Origin: Bifiguratus adelaidae
Lineage: Eukaryota; Mucoromycota; Endogonomycetes; Endogonales
Direction: 5' to 3'
DNA: 52,225 nucleotides
Assembly: GCA_002261195.1 (NCBI GenBank)
Contig: MVBO01000003.1
Span: 500,327 to 552,551 of the forward strand
Shown: positions 45,540 through 52,225 of the stretch, in pieces
Position numbering within the stretch: the first letter of the stretch is position 1
Layout: each line of letters starts with the position of its first letter
Notes under the pieces: generated by a model
Database searches by the model: none
The model's input: only the letters and a program-made list of their open reading frames with translations
What the model was told of the DNA's origin: nothing
Position numbers and translations under genes: made by a program

Positions 45540-46245
45540 AATCATTGACTCTGGTGTCTGTACAAAGTTGATATTGGCTTCAGGACAGCGCTCAAGCTGC
45601 AATTGTTAGCTTTGGACCAGTTTATGTCCGCGACGACACGTCGTCTGAGAGATTTATCGAACATGATCTTGTACACGTAGTTTACAATTGTGTATATGTT
45701 CTGTGCGTGCATTGGTTACAGTGCTTCCCCACAACTCCGTCTAATGAAGCGCTCGACCGTTTCCGGCTGCGACAACATAACTGAACGGTTGGTGATCAAA
45801 TCTAAGCAAGCGTTTGGGTAAAGTGCAAATTAACTCTGCCGGTTCAAGATGATGGAATTGTTGGTGACGCTCCCGCCTATTCGCAAGAGACTTGCCGTCA
45901 CATACAACAGACGAACAATTCCTTTGCCATTGGTTTCCTCAGTAGGAATACGTTCCTTCCTTGCAAAATGTTGAGCTGCTTCTTGTCCGACAATACCACC
46001 ATAAGAATGTACGACCCTTACGTAATCCTCGCCTCTGTCTTCAATGATAGCTTGATGTTCTTGCGAACTACGCTGACATCTTCATTAACGGTCGCGTATT
46101 TCACGGAAGCACCGGACGATGGCAGCGCGACAGCTATTGCGTGCGGATAACCTGACGCGTTCAATCTGCTTATCACATCCTAGAAGACTTCAGGGCCATG
46201 AAGTGCGCCATGTATGAGTATAATAGTAGGTCTGATGTAAACCAT
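45540..46245 (-). pseudogene. Alpha/beta hydrolase fold pseudogene
   Basis: Read from 46245 on the minus strand, the start (MVYIRPTIILIHGALHGPEV) matches the AB_hydrolase_6 opening with its HG oxyanion motif. A TAG stop interrupts at about 46180. The frame continues through DVISRLNASGYPHAIAVALP to NEDVSVVRKNI. Near 46055 the frame shifts and the other frame carries the nucleophile elbow HSYGGIVGQEA (about 46020), then KGIVRLLYVTASLL. The remainder to about 45540 keeps only scattered family-like pieces. So the gene is intact in order but has a stop, a frameshift and a decayed C-terminal half. Living members hydrolyse small esters. Confidence 0.8.
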
Positions 46246-47304
46246 GGTACGTCGCGAATGGTCACCAATCCTGTCGCTATGTATATGACATCGGGCTTAG
46301 CTCTAGCTAGCCGTCATTGACCAACTAATATAGATCGATGTGCCTGGGTCTTCAGGTGCCGACCGGGGATTATTAAATTTGCCCTTGTCTTCGAAATTTG
46401 GAATGTCACGACAGTGCTAAAGCACGGACCTTCGACAAGGTCAAAGATGGTGCTTGATAAGGCTCGAAACTGATAAAGCTTCATCAAGCGCGACTTCCAC
46501 AACGATGCAGAGCCTAGGTATTTATTTGATCGCAAATCCACCTTTCCGAATCTTGGGTTAAAGCCGTCTTATGAAACGCGCAGCTTGGAGCCGATGCCAA
46601 CCTGCTGCATAATATGTGCGTGGTATTGAGTGAGAGGTATCAACATGGTCATTTGCAATTAGCCTAATGACAGCGTGGCTGGTGTGGGAGTATCGGCTGT
46701 CATGTCTGAACTTTCCGACAAACAAAAACGGGGCCGAATATCCACAATCCCGCGGCGTGAGATTTCACCAGCCAACAGCAAGCAAGCTGCTCAACCGGGG
46801 TGGGAAGGAACATGCCTATCTCGCACTTCACTGCATGCACCATCAGAACGTGCATGAACTTGATACCCAAGGTCCACGTGTGAAAAGCTAGGAGCTGCAT
46901 CATAAGAGTGAAGTTGGCTCACACATCAGAGGAGAAACGACAAGATGCTTCGCATTTCAAAGAGACATTGTAGTTATGGGGCATCCACCTACCAAACTTG
47001 CCTTTTGTTGAGAGGGCCGCGAACGAATTTGTCTTACGAATTTGCCTTGGAGTGTTAGCGTAATCTGCTGAACCGAAGATCGCCACGACCTTAGGGAATG
47101 ATTGTCGGTCGAAGGCACGGCACCATTGCCTGGGAAAACCCAGAGGAGTAGCGCACATGATGCGAAAAGACGCGATGAGAAGGATATGCCAAGTGTATAG
47201 GATTGGGCGGAAAAGGTACAGTATCTTTATTGGATGTGGCTGCTGGACCACATGTCCATACTGTAAGGAGCATCAACACACATACACACGTAGACGAAAA
47301 GAAT
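46246..47304. other. Intergenic, no gene seen
   Basis: About 1 kb upstream of the decayed hydrolase and downstream of the secreted-protein gene. Open pieces such as the plus-strand frame at 46675-46857 have no recognised domain. Confidence 0.45.
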
Positions 47305-47985
47305 TTAGAGGATGGCAAGCAAGATGATCACAAGAGCATCCACATCAAGGTTGAGTTTGGCCTTGACAACGGCTTCGATGGCAGCCTGGATGTCAGCCTT
47401 GACCTTTACATCACCAGTGATTTTGACAATGACCGCCCCCAAGATATCGGCATCCACGTTAGCCTTGATGACAGCGTCAATATCGAGGTCGAGGTCTGCC
47501 TTCAGCTTAACGGCAACACTGGCTTGAAGATCAGCAATAAGAGCTTCAATCTCCAAAATAATGTCCTTAGTATGCTTCCTGTAGCAGCTGTCATCGGCAA
47601 TGCGACAGTACTTGCGGATGGTGCGGGTGCAAATGCCGGAAATTTGTTCTTTGATTTCTTGAACACGTGCAGCAATAGTAGCCTCAACCTTGGCGTCGAT
47701 ATCAGCGATCACCTTGGCCTGAGCATCCACGTCGACCGTGATGACATTCAAAATTTCGGCTTCAACTTCGAGGTTCGCTTTAAGGGACGCGTCAATCTTG
47801 GCCTTGAGTTTAGCTTCAATATCGAGGTCGACGATCAAACCTTGAAACTCGGAGATAGTTTTGTTTTCATAAGCTTGGCAGTTTTTGCAGTCTCGTCCCA
47901 TGTCTGGGTTGGCGGCAGCATCAACCAAGTTGAAGCAGATGATCATGGTCATGGCGACCAAGGCAATTAGGATGGCAGACTTCAT
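47305..47985 (-). CDS. Secreted protein with two amphipathic repeat arms around a Cys-rich centre
   Basis: Single exon, 226 residues from the ATG at 47985. That is the first ATG after the TATA box and starts a good signal peptide (MKSAILIALVAMTMIICF, cut near VDAA). The mature protein has a CKNC motif, then an arm of alternating Asp/Lys and Ala/Ile/Val (KAKIDASLKANLEVEAE, DVDAQAKVIADIDAKVEA). A central cysteine loop follows (GICTRTIRKYC...DSCYRK), then a second similar arm (VKLKADLDLDIDAVIKAN, DVKVKADIQAAIEAVVKA) and a very hydrophobic end (ALVIILLAIL). I know of no family. The arms look like an internal duplication that could form amphipathic helices, so a surface-active, cell-wall or effector-like role is possible but speculative. 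A TATA box lies 47 bp upstream. Confidence 0.75.
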   Translation of the reverse strand: MKSAILIALVAMTMIICFNLVDAAANPDMGRDCKNCQAYENKTISEFQGLIVDLDIEAKLKAKIDASLKANLEVEAEILNVITVDVDAQAKVIADIDAKVEATIAARVQEIKEQISGICTRTIRKYCRIADDSCYRKHTKDIILEIEALIADLQASVAVKLKADLDLDIDAVIKANVDADILGAVIVKITGDVKVKADIQAAIEAVVKAKLNLDVDALVIILLAIL

Positions 47986-48392
47986 GATGCGTTGGGGATG
48001 TAGACAATGCCGTTCTGATCTTCCTTTATATACTGGCGTTGCGTTGGGCCATACCGCCAAATCTCCTACTGCATGCCAGTGATGGTTGTGTGCATGTGTG
48101 TGAATAGAAAGCAGGGATACAGAAATAAACAAGCATGGGGGTGAAACATATGCGCGTCAGGCATTCTTGCATCCCCCGGTGATCCGGATCGGATCGGCTG
48201 CATCGACTTAGGGATCTCCTGTGTGACAAGGTAAATATGGTCTTCCAAGTTGTTCCAAAGACCGACCGATGGGCATGTGATGCCGAATTGGTCCATCCTG
48301 GTCCATCCTGGTCGCACTTCACCCAAGTATAAACATTCTTTCTCTGTACGCATTCCAGCCCCGCGGAGGCCCTGCCCGCTCATGCAGGTCCC
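47986..48392. other. Promoter region of the secreted-protein gene
   Basis: About 400 bases. Besides the TATA box (listed separately) there is a short direct repeat of GTCCATCCTG at 48291-48310. No gene. Confidence 0.5.
48026..48032 (-). promoter_or_regulatory. TATA box of the secreted-protein gene
   Basis: TATATAA on the minus strand, 47 bp before the ATG at 47985. Confidence 0.65.
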
Positions 48393-48849
48393 TTAAGCCT
48401 CGTGATCGAACGACAGCAGTCCAGCCTTTTTGGCATCCTTCTTGACCTTCTTTTTGGACTTGGTCCCGGATCCAGATGTATCACTGGGCTTAGCATTGGC
48501 TTGGTCGGCTTGATCGTGCGTTGGCGATACATCATTGGACGTCTGATCTGACGCGTGTTTTCGTTTGCTTCCTTTGCTGCCAATGATGGCTTTGCTTCCT
48601 GTTTCCTTTGATGACGTCGGCTTTCGTCGAAAGAGAGGCTTGCCACTTTCATCGAGCGCTGGCGTCTCGTCGTCACTTGCGTCTATGTAACGGATCCCAA
48701 GTTAATAAAAAGTCCGTACGCGTGCTCACTGGAAATGCCAACACATGCCTTGACACTTGCTGCAGCTGCGAAGTGATCTTTTTGATGACGGGCCCAATTC
48801 GCACTTGCATCGCCCGCAACACTTCTTGCCTCTTTTCGCTAGTCGCCAT
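48393..48849 (-). CDS. Small basic protein with a KIAA1143/DUF4604-like C-terminus
   Basis: The C-terminal exon (48682-48393) encodes an acidic patch, SGKPLFRRKP, a lysine-rich stretch and a closing KKAGLLSFDHEA. That resembles the end of KIAA1143/DUF4604 proteins (RK-x-P block, then LLSF-D-x-E). The only frame-compatible upstream exon found is 48849-48720 (MATSEKRQEVLRAMQVR), joined by a 37-nt intron, shorter than any other here; the total is 139 residues. A better GTGAGC donor at 48729 does not keep the frame. The N-terminus does not look like DUF4604. The gene call is moderate, the exon 1 join weak and the function unknown. Confidence 0.45.
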
Positions 48850-49227
48850 TTCCTTGGCTACGGTAAAAGTCACTTGGCGCGGAATAATTCATACTATAAA
48901 GATCCTTGGTATGCTGGTAGGGATTGAATATGGTCAACCTATCGAATCAACCCATTGTTTAAAAATCTCGTGACACTGGGACTTCCATCAGCCGTCTTAC
49001 TAATATATTACACCTGCGTGTTTGAGCGCAGTCTGTATGGGATACAAAATGGTAGCGTTGGATTGACTCTTTACAACCGAGACAGGGCAATGGCGCGAGC
49101 TAATGAATCGGAGGTCGAAACATCATCCATGAAATTAGTGATCCAAACTGCATCAATATACCACAATCAGTTACTACCGCCCCCCTCCTATTCCATCCTT
49201 TCCTTATCCGCCTCCAACATGTCCTTC
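48850..49227. other. Intergenic, no gene seen
   Basis: Spacer between two minus-strand genes; it holds the promoter of the small basic protein and the 3' end of the 619-residue gene. Confidence 0.5.
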
Positions 49228-51298
49228 TCACTCTTTCATCTCCCTCCAATCCCGCCTCCTCACACCCGTCGTAGGCCCCACATACACGGCCCCAGGATGC
49301 TCCGCTGCCAGCGCCCAATACTCTTGGAAAGTCTGAGATCCACTGGCAATATTCATTGCATAAAGATCGGTCCAAACGAGCTGATCAATAATTTTGAATG
49401 AGCCATCATATCCCGGCTTATATCCACGTTGTTTCGATTCGGAGGGATCGTAGTCGGATTCGATTACTTGCAGGAAGCCCCTGTAGTCACCCTTCCGGTC
49501 TGCGGCTTGGGTAGAGAAGGCTTTAATGGAGGAAGGCGTTATGGCAAGAAAGATGTGTTTGGAAATGCCGGAAAGAAATGAATCGGATTGCGTGATTGTT
49601 TGGAAATGTCTGGAATGGACTTCAGTTCAACAGTCTTTCATAAACGCCAGGAACTTACTTCCTGGCAGCCGCGATATCCCCTTCAGCAATGCCAATTTCC
49701 TTCCCATCTATCCAGTTCAAATACTCCTTCCCTCTGATGCTCTCGGCGCCAAGGACGCCGTCCCAGCCGCTGCTCAAGCCTGACTCAAGCTTCGCCAGAA
49801 ACTCAACCCATTCTTCATCGCTCTCTTTACAGGTGAGTCTATAAATGACGAAGCCAAATCTTTCAACTTGCTTCTCGGCTAGATTTCGAACCCAAGTCTC
49901 CGTTTTCAATGGGGGAGGGGTCTCGATTTCTGGCTGTATGCTCTTGTGTCCGAATTCTCGATCAACGAGCATCTGGGGTGCCTCCATAAAATCAGGCACG
50001 GGCATTCGTTGATGGCGGGCGGCAACCCTCTCGGTTATCACAGCCTGGAGAAATGCCGTCATACCGGACATCCGTTGGTTTTCAATCTCGGAATAGATTC
50101 TATTCAACTCCTTTTGCGGTGCATCAAGTTTGGTCATTCGCTTATGAATTCCATGTGACATAACGAATCCATCTGTGCGCAGTCTGATCGCCAAATCTGC
50201 ATCTCGGTAAAGATCTAGGATTTTGTTGAGGATCATCATTGCGTAATGTTCGATCCGGATGGTGGTTTTGGTCTCGCTGATCTGTCTGCCAGACTGCATT
50301 GTTGCGAGCAGGCGAGACTTCCAGACTCCATGCAAGATTTTCAGGCGCTTAAACATCCATCCACGGGCTTGCTGTTGCATGAAAAGAAAATGGTATCTGT
50401 TTTGCTTTTAGTCTGCGTGTTCTTTGGGCCAGAATGGGAAAACTCACTTGACATATTCCTGCCAAAGCTTGGTTAGACTGAAATCGGGTGCCGGCTCTCC
50501 CTTCGTCGTCCGAACAGCGTTACATGCGTCTTGGAAGATATCAATCTCTGCCCATATCTTGTTGTGGACGTTGCGCATTTGACCTTGGATCTCGGGCTTG
50601 CGAAGGTAATCAAACACATCAACCACTTGCTGAAGAATTGCTAACGCTTCCTCGATGTTGGCTTCCTCGTCCAAGCCTTTGGCGCACCAGCGGGCATCGG
50701 ATACTGGAGCGATCCCAAGCCAAATCTAAAGTCAGCCACCAGCCATATCAATAACAAATAGACGAATGTCCCTACTCACCTTAGATTTGACACACTTGAA
50801 ACTTCTCTCAACAGTATGTTCGGACATCCGCAAATTCAAGAGATCATCCAAGCCGCTCATGATATGCATAATGCGGACAACCGGCGGAGACGAAACATTT
50901 GCTAAAGAGCCAAAGGGTCCTTGTGGTCCTGGCAATTGAGAGAACGGCTCTGGTGCCCATTCCGCATATTTCTGGCTGAAATATTTCATTCCCTCTTGAG
51001 GAAATAATGGCAATTCAGTTTTCAGGTCTCCTGGCATGTTTCCTGACATCGCCGCCAAGATGAAACCATTCATCGTTGGGAGTTCAAAGGCTGAACCAGC
51101 CGCTGTTGCGTTGTTACTCATTAATGTTGGCGAGATGGGTCACAACTATATGTACTTACGAACGCGCTCTTCGACATCCTGCGGCCCGGCCCCCCGAAAG
51201 GCTGGCTGAGGTGCTTTGTTTAATATCAAGCCGGTAAAAAAGCGGATTGTCAATATCGCGACAAGAATCGCGATGATGATCTCCGCTGCCCTCAACAT
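49228..51298 (-). CDS. 619-residue membrane-anchored protein of unknown function
   Basis: Five exons (51298-51160, 51102-50780, 50725-50448, 50396-49659, 49609-49228) keep one frame and encode 619 residues. An N-terminal hydrophobic anchor (IIIAILVAILTIRFF) is followed by a mainly helical soluble body. That the body stays coherent through all four joins (ERVPAGSAFELPTMNG, SKIWLGIAPV, ARKHFQTITQ) argues for a real gene. The C-terminus has a well-formed block (GYDGSFKIIDQLVWTDLYA, ASGSQTFQEYWALA, VYVGPTTGVRRRDWREM) that looks like a conserved fungal domain, but I cannot name it. No catalytic motif is evident. The orientation is probably an N-terminal signal anchor with the body on one side of the membrane. 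Confidence 0.7.
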
Positions 51299-52196
51299 TG
51301 CAGCAGTCCCCAATGTTGGAAACCCTTCGCTAATGTTTGACCAGGAGTGGTAGATGTTATGTCACGCCGAGGAAAACGACCAAGAAAGCCGGTCCAAAAA
51401 GGGACGTTGATAAAAATAGTACGATAAGTCAGTGCGGAGTACTCTACTATATAGACCTATCCAGAGAGTACAAAGCAAGGAATATGGCGCAGGTAAATTC
51501 CATATGTCCTCTCCTCGGTATACTAACCTAGGCGGTTTCGGCCTCGACACTCTTATCTTTTGGAGAATGGTCAACTCGGAAGGGGAGCCTCGTTAAATGA
51601 TGCATCGAAGTCGTCTGGACTAGACATGAACCGCTGTAACTTTGGCCAACATACACATAGCGCGCGAGATACACGGACAATGATGACGCGATATAAATCC
51701 AGAGAAGGGAAATAATCTGTCTGGATTCAAACGCAATCTACACATGCACACGAGCTAACCATGCTTCGTTGAGTATGCAAAAGTTGGCAGCGTCCAAGCA
51801 ATGTAGTCCAGGCAGGAAGAGGATTATAAAAGTGCATGTGCTCGTGAAACTTGACTCATTGCACCACATCTGAGAAATGATTCCAACAACATCTCGTGTA
51901 TACGGTCCCGGGGATGCGCTTGAATCCCGCCATAAGCCATGCTTGGACCGCATTACAAAAGACTTTCAGGCCAAAACACCACCATAACCGAACTACCACA
52001 ACGACGTGCGGTCTCAGGAATGAGCACGAGCAAACCGCGCAGCAATGACCAGATAGTAGCTAAGCTGAACAATACATTAGCGTTTCAGCTGGAGTGTAAT
52101 TTGCTGTTCGTATATCCACAAAGGCACACGAGCCAATAAGAAGCGCTTAAAAGGTGCAAATACTGAGCTCCCCATCTGTACGATGTTACAATATTG
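51299..52196. other. Terminal gene-free stretch
   Basis: About 900 bases with only short open frames. No gene, RNA or mobile element recognised. Confidence 0.5.
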
Positions 52197-52225
52197 CAAT
52201 TACAATTACAATTAGAATTAGAATT
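52197..52225. repeat. AT-rich hexamer repeat at the window end
   Basis: The last bases are two copies of TACAAT followed by two of TAGAAT. The run is cut by the window edge. It is simple-sequence DNA that shifts from one hexamer to another. Confidence 0.7.

Noticed and set aside
47986-48132. 49-residue N-terminal extension of the secreted protein
   Set aside because: It would place the TATA box inside the coding region and hide the signal peptide; the ATG at 47985 is preferred.
52197-52225. Chromosome end (telomere)
   Set aside because: The hexamers are TACAAT/TAGAAT, not G-rich telomere units, and there are only a few copies.

Overview
The window is nuclear DNA from an intron-rich fungus. 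About seventeen compact protein genes sit in the first 40 kb. Introns are short (mostly 45-65 nt) with GTAAGT-like donors. The gene set is fungal: Ima1, Mvp1, Cnn1/CENP-T, a rna1-type RanGAP, Slu7, Prp18 and Nan1/WDR75. I cannot place the lineage more finely. All exon joins were worked out by eye from splice signals and reading frame. Every join reported for an intact gene keeps the frame, and each total divides by three.

Layout. 0-9.7 kb: a partial Ima1 gene (minus), then a SnoaL/NTF2-like protein, a TVP38/DedA-family membrane protein and a small WWE-domain protein (plus), the sorting nexin Mvp1 (minus) and an Sds3-type deacetylase-complex subunit (plus). 9.9-14.3 kb: an FAR-17a/AIG1 membrane protein, the splicing factor Slu7 and a decayed mitochondrial-type gene, all minus. 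14.3-16.8 kb has no gene I can support. 16.8-32.5 kb is dense: CENP-T (plus), RanGAP (minus), RPC1 (plus), Prp18 (minus), an SDR oxidoreductase (plus), Cbf5 (minus) and VPS16 (minus). 33.5-40.6 kb: a secreted acid phosphatase, an HhH-GPD DNA glycosylase and WDR75/Nan1 (plus), and an amidohydrolase (minus).

40.6-52.2 kb is different: gene-poor, with decayed genes (a GH35 beta-galactosidase and an alpha/beta hydrolase), a degenerate 60-bp tandem array and four intact but little-known genes (a GT-like type II membrane protein, a secreted internally duplicated protein, a small basic protein and a 619-residue membrane-anchored protein). This fits a subtelomeric or accessory block, although the window ends in a degenerate AT-rich hexamer repeat and not in telomere repeats.

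The genes do not form one pathway. Several serve RNA metabolism (Slu7, Prp18, RPC1, Cbf5, WDR75) and others membrane traffic (Mvp1, VPS16, TVP38). The most distinctive structural observation is the RanGAP/RPC1 pair, whose divergent start codons are 17 bp apart. Three other genes have a TATA box only 43-47 bp before the ATG. Together these suggest very short 5' leaders. I did not find a clearly new multi-gene system. The best candidates for new biology are the secreted duplicated protein, the stand-alone WWE protein and the two orphan membrane proteins. I saw no tRNA, rRNA, CRISPR array or intact transposon.
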